A DNA stretch of 43,245 nucleotides from Vulcanimicrobiota bacterium (GTDB lineage: Bacteria > Vulcanimicrobiota > Vulcanimicrobiia > Vulcanimicrobiales > Vulcanimicrobiaceae): NCBI GenBank assembly GCA_030038215.1, contig JASHPI010000240.1:1-43245 (forward strand), written 5' to 3'. The first letter of the stretch is position 1, and the number at the start of each line of letters is the position of its first letter. Of this stretch, positions 34,909-43,245 are shown one piece after another. The notes under the pieces are model-generated. The model saw only the letters and a list, made by a program, of their open reading frames with translations. It was not told where the DNA came from and ran no database searches. The position numbers were made by a program, and so were the translations under genes.

Positions 34909-36309
34909 GTGCAGTCGGCTCGATTAACGTCATCTCTCGTCGGAGCGCTGGTACTCGCTGCGTGTAGCGTAAACGGCGGGCTCGCCGGCGCGCCCGGACC
35001 GGCGGTGCGCTACGCGATGCCGCCGTTTTTACCGGCAACCCTCATGCCGGATCGACGCCACCCGCAGAGCAAGATTCAGCACGTCGTGATCATCGTGCAG
35101 GAGAATCGCTCTTTCAACAATCTCTTTTACGGTTTCAAGGGTGCTAGGACCGCGGACTACGGCCTGGACTCAGGCGGTCAGCGGATTAAGCTCGAGCCGG
35201 TCGTGCTCGAAACGACCTGGGATGTCGGCCATAGCGCGTGGACTTTCTTCGGCTCATGCAACGGAAGAGGCAGCATCCCCGGAACCGACTGCCGCATGAA
35301 CGGCTTCGACAAGACCGGCGTCGGATGCGGCGGAGGCGGCAGCGAACCGCCTTGCCCGATCAAACATCCGCAGTACGCGTACGTACCGCACTATGAAACG
35401 AAGCCGTATTTTGCCATGGGTGAGCAGTACGTCTTGGCCGACGAGATGTTCCAGTCGAATCTCGACGGAAGCAGCTTTGTTTCACATCAATATATTATCT
35501 CGGGCCAAGCCGATTCGTCGGTGAACTATCCGACCGGTTTCCCGTGGGGCTGCGCGGGCGGCTCCGGCAACGAGATTCCGACCATCGGATTGCAGCGACA
35601 GATCACCCCGTACCAATACGAGCAGCCATGCTTTGGCTACGACACGATCGGCCAGGAGGCAGACAAGGCCGGCGTCTCGTGGGCTTTCTACACCGGCAAC
35701 ATCTACTATGACGGCGGTGACTGGAGCGCGTACCAAGCGGTTAAGGACGTTTACTATGGACCCGATTGGAAGAAAGACGTCTTCGTTCCGGCAACGAAAT
35801 TTTTCACCGACGTTTCAAAAGGTAAGCTGCGCCAGATCACCTGGATCACCCCAACCGACCAGAACTCCGATCACGCGGGCTCGGGATCGAATACCGGTCC
35901 GGCGTGGGTGGCATCGCTCGTCAATGCGATCGGCGAGTCGAAGTACTGGGATTCCACCGCCATCTTTATCATGTGGGACGACTATGGGGGCTGGTACGAT
36001 CCCGTGGCGCCGGCCTACGCCGACTACGACGGTTTGGGCTTCCGAATCCCGCTGCTGATCGTTTCCGCCTATGCCAAGAAGGGCTACGTGTCGCACGTAC
36101 ACTACGAACACGGCAGCATTCTAAAGTTCGTCGAGGACCAGTTCGGTTTGCCGCGTTTGGCCGCAAGCGACCGGCGTGCAACGTCACCCGAGGAAGACGC
36201 TTTTGATTTCAAGCAGCCGCCGCGGCCGTTCCACGTGATTCCCAGCGATCACGACGTCCAGTACTTCCTCCACCAACCAATCGACCTTCGGCCTCCCGAT
36301 ACGGAATAG
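34909..36309 (+). CDS. Phosphoesterase family lipoprotein (AcpA/phospholipase C superfamily), copy 4
   Basis: VGALVLAAC lipobox; IQHVVIIVQENRSFNNLFYGFKGART; IFIMWDDYGGWYDPVAPAYADYDGLGFRIPLLIVSAYAK. Start GTG near 34909; the ORF-track start at 34801 is probably too early. Confidence 0.88.
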   Translation: MQSARLTSSLVGALVLAACSVNGGLAGAPGPAVRYAMPPFLPATLMPDRRHPQSKIQHVVIIVQENRSFNNLFYGFKGARTADYGLDSGGQRIKLEPVVLETTWDVGHSAWTFFGSCNGRGSIPGTDCRMNGFDKTGVGCGGGGSEPPCPIKHPQYAYVPHYETKPYFAMGEQYVLADEMFQSNLDGSSFVSHQYIISGQADSSVNYPTGFPWGCAGGSGNEIPTIGLQRQITPYQYEQPCFGYDTIGQEADKAGVSWAFYTGNIYYDGGDWSAYQAVKDVYYGPDWKKDVFVPATKFFTDVSKGKLRQITWITPTDQNSDHAGSGSNTGPAWVASLVNAIGESKYWDSTAIFIMWDDYGGWYDPVAPAYADYDGLGFRIPLLIVSAYAKKGYVSHVHYEHGSILKFVEDQFGLPRLAASDRRATSPEEDAFDFKQPPRPFHVIPSDHDVQYFLHQPIDLRPPDTE

Positions 36310-36528
36310 TGGGGAGTCGCTCTTCGGAGCAGAATCCGGCACAGCTCGCGATCAGCGTCACGAGCCGCCATGGCGCCGACGAGTTACTCGTCGCTTTTTA
36401 TCGGCGTTTCGCCCGGCTGCACGTCGGGAGGGCCGATGGGATCCCGGGGCGGCAGCGGTTGAGGAGCCTCCTCCAGATAGTCGACGAGCGGCGCGTCTTC
36501 GTCGGCGCCAGTATTCTTGCGGTCCAAA

Positions 36529-37041
36529 CTATGACGACCGGTTACACGTTCCCTTAAAATCTGGTTTGGTTGCCGACGCCGAAGGATATCCGGTAAAGCT
36601 GAAAGTGTTCTGGTTTGTGCGCACGGTCTGGCCACGGCCGAGCTTGTTATCGGAGTTCGCCTGGTCCGTCCACTCTTCGGTGTTCCCGGTCCACGGCTGT
36701 GCGGACGAAACCCACCAGCCGCCATTGTTGTCGGTCGCGGTCTGGACATAGCGGCCCTTCTTCGAGTCGTAGCTGGTAGCGATACTGATCTTGTAAGGTT
36801 TCGTCATCTTCCCCTGCACCGGCACGGTGACCGATTCGTGCAGTAGACCGGAATCGAGCGTATATGTCACCGTTGCTTTGCTCGCGGGTTCTCCGACGGA
36901 CCCGGCCACGCAGGACCAGGTGCCGACGTAATATTGCAGCGCCGCCGTGCCGGATGCGGCGCGAACGCCGTTGGGCGCCGCGGCGATCGCGGCCAAAGCA
37001 AAAAGACCAAGGATTTTTCTCAAGAAATGCCTCTCTTTCAA
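36529..37041 (-). CDS. Secreted hypothetical protein with GTWSC motif (similar to the 12790..13347 product)
   Basis: Signal-like FLRKILGLFALAAIAAAPNGVRA; LQYYVGTWSCVAGSVGEPASKATVTYTLDSGL. Alternative TTG start at 37023 following AGAGAGG. Confidence 0.65.
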   Translation of the reverse strand: MKERHFLRKILGLFALAAIAAAPNGVRAASGTAALQYYVGTWSCVAGSVGEPASKATVTYTLDSGLLHESVTVPVQGKMTKPYKISIATSYDSKKGRYVQTATDNNGGWWVSSAQPWTGNTEEWTDQANSDNKLGRGQTVRTNQNTFSFTGYPSASATKPDFKGTCNRSS

Positions 37042-37147
37042 AAGGTGAACTGCTTGCCTGTGGCCTGTCTGCTCCCCGGCCGACTGAGCCTTCGATGGCT
37101 CACGCGGTTTCCCCCGGGTCGTAACTCAGTGTAAGATGAGCTGATAG

Positions 37148-37801
37148 ATGACGTCATCTCCGCGGGCCGAATCGCGCATATTCCCTGCGCTTGCCGTCGT
37201 GGCAGTCCCCGTCATCATGGCACTCCTTCCTGCGCGTTACCAGCTGATGCCGCGCGGCGTGCCGTTCGCCGGCGCCGTGGCGCTTGCCATCACGATGTTG
37301 CTGGCCGGATTCAGCTCGAAGAAAGAGCCTGCGTGGCGCGCAGAGCGTTACGTTGCGGCGGTGGTGTTGCCGCTCACGGTAATCGTCAATCTCGTCGTGC
37401 TTGCATTCCTTCTTAAAGACATGGCGTCAAAGCATCCCGGGATCAGTGGGCTTACCCTCCTCACCACGTCGATAGGAATTTGGGTGAGCAATATTCTGGT
37501 CTTTGCACTGGCGTATTGGCTCGTCGATCGCGCGGGACCGGAAGGACGAGCGACGGGTTGGGTGGGCAGATCAGACTTTTCCTTTCCCCGAGGGGATCCG
37601 TCCGATAACTTTCCCGCCAACTGGCAACCCATTTTTGCCGACTATTTGGCTCTTGCGTTCAATACTTCGGCCGCATTCAGCCCTACCGATGTGCTGCCGT
37701 TGACGCCGCGAGCGAAAATGCTAATGGTGCTACAGAGCGCGATCTCGCTGGTTACGGTCATTGCCGTCGGTGCGCGGGCGATCAACATTCTCGGGAGCTA
37801 A
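37148..37801 (+). CDS. DUF1345-like membrane protein
   Basis: Four or more hydrophobic segments; FADYLALAFNTSAAFSPTDVLPLTPRAKMLMVLQSAISLVTVIAVGARAINIL. Confidence 0.75.
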   Translation: MTSSPRAESRIFPALAVVAVPVIMALLPARYQLMPRGVPFAGAVALAITMLLAGFSSKKEPAWRAERYVAAVVLPLTVIVNLVVLAFLLKDMASKHPGISGLTLLTTSIGIWVSNILVFALAYWLVDRAGPEGRATGWVGRSDFSFPRGDPSDNFPANWQPIFADYLALAFNTSAAFSPTDVLPLTPRAKMLMVLQSAISLVTVIAVGARAINILGS

Positions 37802-37813
37802 GCAGCGTTGCGT

Positions 37814-38665
37814 TCACCACTGCAGCTGCGCCGTATCCTCGAGCGGATCGCGCTGCGCTCCACGAGGATCGCGAGCCAGAGCGGCAGCCTCTTCGACAAT
37901 GCGATTGGCCAGCGTCTGCACGTTGCTGATGCCGGCGAGGCTCGGCGCACCTTGGGACGCTGCCTGTCGTAGCGCCTCAGCGTGCTCTTGTGCGGCTTGA
38001 GCCTCCGTCAGGGCAGCCGCCGATGCAGTTTGGCAAGCCGCTACGCGCGCGGCGGCTTCTGCAGCCTCGCACCTGGCAGCATCTTCTGCGGCGACACATT
38101 CTTGCGCGCGCGTTTCATGTTGCCCGAGTTGGCTCGAGGTCTCTTGCGCCAACTGTTGAGCCTCTTGCAACCAGCGTTCCAGCTTCGCGATTTGCGCCTT
38201 AGCGGTTTCGGCATCCGTACGCGCGGCCGCGGTGCGCTCGTCGGCGCTTCGTCTCGCCGTCGCGGCTGCATCGCACTGCGTCGAAGCTGCCTCGGCCAGC
38301 TCTTTGGCCTGTTGCTCCGCGATCGCCGCGCCTTCTGCCTTCTTCGTAGCAGCCGCGGACTCGCGAGTCGCCTCGACGATTTGCGCTTCCTCGTTGAGTC
38401 GCGTTTCGAGGACCGAAAGCTCGCGCATTAGGGCTTCGCTAGCTTTGCGAACCTCGACGAGCAGAAGCTGGGCTGCAAAAACGGTTTCGGTCGTAGGCTC
38501 TGTCCTCGGTGCTTCGGGCTCCGGCGATGGGACAACGACGTCAGCAACCTTCACGGGGCTAGGCGCAACCGGACTCGCTTCGTACTCCGCATCTGCCATC
38601 GTACTGCATTTTAGATCGGCGATCGCACTTCTCAGGCGTGTGATCACTTGATCGTTCTGCCGCAA
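37814..38665 (-). CDS. Ala/Glu-rich coiled-coil protein
   Basis: Continuous heptad-like Ala/Glu/Gln/Lys-rich region from about aa 80 to 240; no signal peptide evident. Confidence 0.65.
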   Translation of the reverse strand: MRQNDQVITRLRSAIADLKCSTMADAEYEASPVAPSPVKVADVVVPSPEPEAPRTEPTTETVFAAQLLLVEVRKASEALMRELSVLETRLNEEAQIVEATRESAAATKKAEGAAIAEQQAKELAEAASTQCDAAATARRSADERTAAARTDAETAKAQIAKLERWLQEAQQLAQETSSQLGQHETRAQECVAAEDAARCEAAEAAARVAACQTASAAALTEAQAAQEHAEALRQAASQGAPSLAGISNVQTLANRIVEEAAALARDPRGAQRDPLEDTAQLQW

Positions 38666-38701
38666 GAGAAAACTCCTTAAGCCGCACCACTATATCGGCG
38701 G

Positions 38702-38728
38702 CCCCTCATAGTTTGTCACTACGAGGGG
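38702..38728. other. Intergenic hairpin-forming inverted repeat
   Basis: CCCCTCATAGT-TTGTC-ACTACGAGGGG: 11-bp stem with one mismatch and a 5-nt loop. Confidence 0.7.
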
Positions 38729-38839
38729 TCGCATGGCAATCCGGTTTTCATTGGGATGTTTACGGCCCGATTTTCCCCCGAGCGGCGGTTCTGCCGCTTC
38801 AGGAGCGACTGCGGGGCTAAGACTCGTAGTACGAATTGG

Positions 38840-39994
38840 CTATTGCTCGAGCTCTTGCAGCGTGTTCGTTTCGGTGTCGGTATAATACAGCACGGTATTG
38901 CTATCGCTCGTGCCGGTCGCTTGGAGTCCGAAGATGCGAGCAGTCGTGCTCTTGTCGATTACTTTGGTGTCAAGCACCTGCCCCGTCGGCGTCAGCTCCA
39001 CAAGCTCGTTTCCACCTTTGGTATTGGCAACGATTAGGTTTCCATTCCATAGAAGCGCAGAAGCTACGGGTGCATCGAGCGGAGAGCCGCTGTAGACGAG
39101 CGTCGCGCACACCTTTGTCGGGTGGGTGCATTTGAACGTCTTTCCACCGGGTTGCACGACGATCTCGTCCTTGTAAAGGAGCTGGCTGGCGGGCGTAACC
39201 GCGACGACCGTGTTATCGACCCCGTCCACGATATACAGCGTGTCGTTGCAAAGGCTACCGGTTCTCGTGCTGTTGTATTGGAGTCCGGATGGGCCCAGTA
39301 CGCTCCAACCGGAGCCCTTATTGGTCGCGAAACCGGTTATCACTCGGGTCATTTTCGCCGTGCCGGAGCGACTAACGGGGAGGAATGACAGCTTGACGAT
39401 CGAGCCGGTCTTGGAATCCCCGACATAGACGTTCTCAGGCGCATACGGCAGCCCGCAGAATGCATCGGCGTCAGCGAACGGGGCCTGGATGGGAGAACCG
39501 TAGCTCTTCTGGAGCACGCCGTCCTGATTGAACTCCGTCGCTACGCCGCTGACGAGCCCCGTCCCGTAAACCTCATTTGCCGCAGTGGTTGCATCGCCGT
39601 CGCAGCCTTCGAGCTTAGTGCTTTTCGTGAAGGTCGCCGGTTTGGAGTGGGCCTTGGGATTAAGCACCTCGATCGTCGTGCCTTTTCCGGGAGCGCCGGC
39701 AGAGTCTTCGAAGTTGCAAACGACCAGTTGCCCCTTCGTGAGGAGCCCGAAGGTCGCTCGGGCCAGCGAGATTGCGCGCGGGCCCTTGTCGCCGTTCTTC
39801 GGATCGACCGTCGAGCCAATTTCGATGTCTTTCGTCAATTTTTTTAGAATCGAGGTCGTGTCGTTGGGAACAATGAGACGCGCGTCGGGTGCGGAGATTT
39901 GCGATGCAGTTGGAACGGTGTTTCCTCCGCAGGCCGAAGTGGCGAAAAGCGCTCCCGCGGTCAGGATAAACACGCCCTTGTTGAAAGTTGGCAC
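38840..39994 (-). CDS. Beta-propeller-like lipoprotein
   Basis: GTG start at 39994 preceded by AGGAGCGAGG; lipobox-like TSAC; APENVYVGDSKTGSIVKLSFLPVSR, DTLYIVDGVDNTVVAVTPASQ. Confidence 0.68.
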   Translation of the reverse strand: MPTFNKGVFILTAGALFATSACGGNTVPTASQISAPDARLIVPNDTTSILKKLTKDIEIGSTVDPKNGDKGPRAISLARATFGLLTKGQLVVCNFEDSAGAPGKGTTIEVLNPKAHSKPATFTKSTKLEGCDGDATTAANEVYGTGLVSGVATEFNQDGVLQKSYGSPIQAPFADADAFCGLPYAPENVYVGDSKTGSIVKLSFLPVSRSGTAKMTRVITGFATNKGSGWSVLGPSGLQYNSTRTGSLCNDTLYIVDGVDNTVVAVTPASQLLYKDEIVVQPGGKTFKCTHPTKVCATLVYSGSPLDAPVASALLWNGNLIVANTKGGNELVELTPTGQVLDTKVIDKSTTARIFGLQATGTSDSNTVLYYTDTETNTLQELEQ

Positions 39995-40214
39995 GCTAAA
40001 CCTCGCTCCTAGTGCAGTGACGATGTTGCTGATTTCGAAGTGCCCCTTTCGTCGCCTGCCGGAGCGACCGACCGCCGTCCGCCTCGTCTCCTGATGGGGC
40101 GCAGGCATTTACCAACACCGGGCGAAAGGCCAGTCGCTCGGCGGGAGCTTACTGTTTGGAGCCCTTTTATCTTCGCCTGCCTTATCGCAGGCGCGAGCCT
40201 AAAGGAGTGAGTTG

Positions 40215-41234
40215 ATGAATCCGACTGGTTTAGTCAAGTGCGCCGGCGCGCTGATTGCGATCGCGTTATGCTCGGCGTGCAGCGGCGCTCAGGATAACAC
40301 GGCGATCGCGCCGTCAAGCGCTGCGCTCAGTGCCCGATACGTCGGTAAGACTCTCTGGCTAAACGGCAGGCCGGTAACCGCAGCGCGCGCATATCTCGGC
40401 CCGCCACTCCGGTACGCAACGATTGCTCCTGATGCGGGTGAAGGTCGAAAGCGTGAGTACGTCATCAACTACTACGGCAGCTACGCGAGCATTTTCGACT
40501 ATCCAAAGAGCGATGCGCAGATCGGTACGATCAATGACGTCGGCGGCCAAGGGTGCACGGACGTCCTCTACGGGTACGGCAAGAAGACCATCTGGATCGT
40601 CGCGGGCGCGAACCAGATCGTGGAGTACAAAGTCCGCAAGACCGAGCTGGTCAAGACGCTCTCCGTCTCCTTCAGTTTTCCATCCAGCTGCGCGATGGAT
40701 ACCGGAGGCGACCTCGCGATCGGGAACCTTGACGGCGGCCAAGTCGCGATCTTCAAGAACGCCAGCGGCACGCCCACCGTTTATAGCACGGCGATGGACG
40801 AAGAGTTCTTCGACGGCTACGACAACCAGGGAAATCTCTTTGCCGACGGCTTTACCGGGGACCGCTCGGGCTTCGCGCTCGTCGAGCTCCCGAAGGGCAG
40901 CACCACCTTCAAAACGATCAGCACGAGCAACACAGTCGAGTTCCCCGGCTCCGTGCAGTGGGACGGCACGTACCTCACCGTCTTCGATCAGCTAGCGGAC
41001 AATATCTATCAATACACCGTCAGCGGGACGACCGCGACGTTGGAGGGCACCATACCGCTCTCGGGTGTCGGCGACTGCGCGCAGACCTGGATCGCCAAGG
41101 GCGTCGTCTATTGCGGAGATGCAAGTAACTATGACGGCTCGGTTTTCAGCTACCCAGCCGGCGGTTCGGCGCTCGCGGTCTTCACAGGCGATTTCGTCGA
41201 GCCGCTCGGCGTCGTGGCAGCAGAGAAGAGATAA
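40215..41234 (+). CDS. Propeller-like lipoprotein, tandem copy A
   Basis: RBS AAAGGAG; lipobox ALCSAC; DYPKSDAQIGTINDVGGQGCTDVLYGYGKKTIWIVAGANQIVEY. Confidence 0.78.
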   Translation: MNPTGLVKCAGALIAIALCSACSGAQDNTAIAPSSAALSARYVGKTLWLNGRPVTAARAYLGPPLRYATIAPDAGEGRKREYVINYYGSYASIFDYPKSDAQIGTINDVGGQGCTDVLYGYGKKTIWIVAGANQIVEYKVRKTELVKTLSVSFSFPSSCAMDTGGDLAIGNLDGGQVAIFKNASGTPTVYSTAMDEEFFDGYDNQGNLFADGFTGDRSGFALVELPKGSTTFKTISTSNTVEFPGSVQWDGTYLTVFDQLADNIYQYTVSGTTATLEGTIPLSGVGDCAQTWIAKGVVYCGDASNYDGSVFSYPAGGSALAVFTGDFVEPLGVVAAEKR

Positions 41235-41242
41235 TCAACGGA

Positions 41243-42274
41243 ATGAACACCATTGGTTTGGTCAAGTGCGCCGGTGCGCTGATTGCGATCGCGTTATGCT
41301 CGGCGTGCAGCGGCGCCCGGGATGACGAGGCGGTCGCGCCCTCGAGCGCTGCGTTCAACGTTCGCTACGTCGGTAAGACGCTCTCGGTGAACGGAAGGCT
41401 GGTAACGGCCGCGCGCGCAAATCTAGGTGCGCCACCGCGTTTTGCAACGCTTGCTCCTGACGCGGTGGATGGTCGAAAGCGCGAGTATGTCATTAACTAC
41501 TATGGCACGTACGCCAGCATTTTCGATTATCCGAAGAGCGATGCGCAGATCGGTACGATCAAAAACGTCGGCGGCCAAGGCTGCTCAGACGTCCTTTACG
41601 GTTATGGAAAGCGGACCTTCTGGATCGTTGCGGGCGCCGACCAGATCACGGAGTACAGGGTCCGCAATACCAAGCCGATCAAGACGCTCTCCGTCACGAA
41701 TGGTTCGCCATCCAGCTGTGCCATGGACAGCAGCGGCGATCTTGCGGTCGGGATCTTGTACGACTACTCCGGGTCGGGTGGCGGCGACATCGTGATCTTC
41801 AAGAACGCGACCGGCACGGGGACCATTTACAGCACGCCGTTGGCCAGAGAGTACTTCGACGGTTACGACCCCAACGGGAATCTCTTCTTCGACGGCCTTA
41901 CCGGCAGCGATGCCTTCAAGCTCCTCGAGCTCCCGAATGGCAGCAGTAAGATCCAAACGATCACCACGAGCAACAAAGTGCAGTTTCCCGGCTCAGTTCA
42001 ATGGGACGGCACCTACCTCACGGTCACCGATCAGGACACATCGGAGATGTACCGATACACCGTTACCGGAACCAAGGCGACGTTGGAAGGAACCGTATCG
42101 CTCGCGGGTGCCAGCGACTGCGCGCAGACCTGGATCGCTAAGGGCGTCGTCTATTGCGGGGACGCGGGTAACGGAGACGGCGAGGTTTACAACTATCCGG
42201 CCGGCGGCGCATCGATTGCGGTCTTCACGGGCAATTTTGACCTGCCGCTCGGCGTGGTGGCAGCACGCGAATGA
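41243..42274 (+). CDS. Propeller-like lipoprotein, tandem copy B
   Basis: Near-identical DNA and protein to copy A at the 5' end; lipobox ALCSAC; DYPKSDAQIGTIKNVGGQGCSDVLYGYGKRTFWIVAGADQITEY. Confidence 0.78.
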   Translation: MNTIGLVKCAGALIAIALCSACSGARDDEAVAPSSAAFNVRYVGKTLSVNGRLVTAARANLGAPPRFATLAPDAVDGRKREYVINYYGTYASIFDYPKSDAQIGTIKNVGGQGCSDVLYGYGKRTFWIVAGADQITEYRVRNTKPIKTLSVTNGSPSSCAMDSSGDLAVGILYDYSGSGGGDIVIFKNATGTGTIYSTPLAREYFDGYDPNGNLFFDGLTGSDAFKLLELPNGSSKIQTITTSNKVQFPGSVQWDGTYLTVTDQDTSEMYRYTVTGTKATLEGTVSLAGASDCAQTWIAKGVVYCGDAGNGDGEVYNYPAGGASIAVFTGNFDLPLGVVAARE

Positions 42275-43245
42275 AGATGACCGGTTTAGCGACGTACGCT
42301 ACTCTCATGCTTGCGCTCGCAATCTGCTCGGCCTGCAGCATGGCAGTCGGGCCGTCGAGTGATGCGCCCAATGTTCGATACGTCGGTAGGATGCTCTCAG
42401 TCAACGGTAGACCGGTAACCGCAGGACGCGCGAACCTGAGTGCGCCTCCTCGTTTCGCGACGATTGTTCCCAACCGGCTGCCGGGCCGAAAACACGACTA
42501 CATCATCAACGATTACAGTAGCTACGCCGCCGTCTTCGACTATCCCAAGAGCACGGACCAGATCGGTAAGATCAATGACGTCGGCGGCCAGGGCTGCTCG
42601 GATGTCCTCTATGGCTATGGAAAGCGGACCTTCTGGATCGTCGCGGGCGCCGATCAGATCACCGAGTACCAGACGCGCAATGACGAGCCGATCAAGACGC
42701 TCTCCGTCTCCGTCGGTTCGCCGTCCAGCTGCGCCATGGATAGCGCCGGCGATCTTGCAGTCGGGATATTGTACAGCAGCTCCAGCTCGGGTGGCGGCGA
42801 CATCGTGATCTTCAAGGACGCGAGCGGCTCGGGAACCGTGATGGCCACGCCATTGAGCCAAGAGTACTTCGACGGCTACGATAACAAAGGGAATCTCTTC
42901 TTCGACGGCTTTACCGGCAGCGGTTTCTTCCAGCTGGTGGAGCTCCCGAAGGGCAGTAGTACGTTTAAACGGATCACCACCAGCAACAAGGTGGAGTTCC
43001 CCGGCTCGGTGCAGTGGGACGGCACCTACCTCACCGTTACCGACCAAGGTACGGCCTCCATGTATCAGTACACCATCAGCGGAACGACGGCGACGTTGGA
43101 GGGCACGGTATCGCTCACGGGTTCCAGCGACTGCGCGCAAACCTGGATCGCCAAGGATGTCGTCTATTGCGCGGACGCGCAAGCCGGAAACGGCAAGGTT
43201 TTCGACTACCCGGCGGGCGGAACGGCGATTGCAATCCTAGGAAGC
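42271..43245 (+). CDS. Propeller-like lipoprotein, tandem copy C (truncated at window end)
   Basis: ATGA overlap with copy B stop; MKMTGLATYATLMLALAICSACSMAVGPSS...YDYPKSTDQIGKINDVGGQGCSDVLYGYGKRTFWIVAGADQITEY; open to the window edge, so absent from the ORF track. Confidence 0.78.
   Translation, partial: MKMTGLATYATLMLALAICSACSMAVGPSSDAPNVRYVGRMLSVNGRPVTAGRANLSAPPRFATIVPNRLPGRKHDYIINDYSSYAAVFDYPKSTDQIGKINDVGGQGCSDVLYGYGKRTFWIVAGADQITEYQTRNDEPIKTLSVSVGSPSSCAMDSAGDLAVGILYSSSSSGGGDIVIFKDASGSGTVMATPLSQEYFDGYDNKGNLFFDGFTGSGFFQLVELPKGSSTFKRITTSNKVEFPGSVQWDGTYLTVTDQGTASMYQYTISGTTATLEGTVSLTGSSDCAQTWIAKDVVYCADAQAGNGKVFDYPAGGTAIAILGS

Noticed and set aside
29663-38835. Shared 12-mer CGTAGTACGAAT upstream of two minus-strand genes (29663 and 38824) as a common operator
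   Set aside because: Only two occurrences noticed; many 12-mer matches are expected by chance in 43 kb, so no support without a genome-wide search.

Overview
GC-rich bacterial chromosomal window with about 37 protein-coding genes, densely packed. I saw no rRNA, tRNA, CRISPR array, transposase or phage gene. The left third is mostly housekeeping or metabolic: a truncated TonB-dependent receptor, a GT2 glycosyltransferase, SDR oxidoreductases, rlmN, a type-4 uracil-DNA glycosylase, a YbjQ-like protein, an amber-interrupted GT9 heptosyltransferase, a DUF2079 membrane protein, and prfB with a canonical programmed +1 frameshift that the ORF track missed. The rest is dominated by secreted or lipobox proteins: four paralogous phosphoesterase (AcpA/phospholipase C superfamily) lipoproteins, many beta-propeller (NHL/YVTN/PQQ-like) lipoproteins including a tandem gene triplication at the right edge, an arylsulfatase with a CxAxR motif, a FecR/DUF6600 protein with long low-complexity repeats, and a Pro/Thr/Ser repeat protein. 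The gene content suggests a diderm environmental bacterium with an expanded envelope exoenzyme repertoire. Taxonomy cannot be assigned from sequence reading alone. No clearly novel defence or mobile system was identified. The best leads are the propeller-family amplification and fusion, the repeat-bearing surface proteins, the prfB recoding site and the amber-interrupted GT9.
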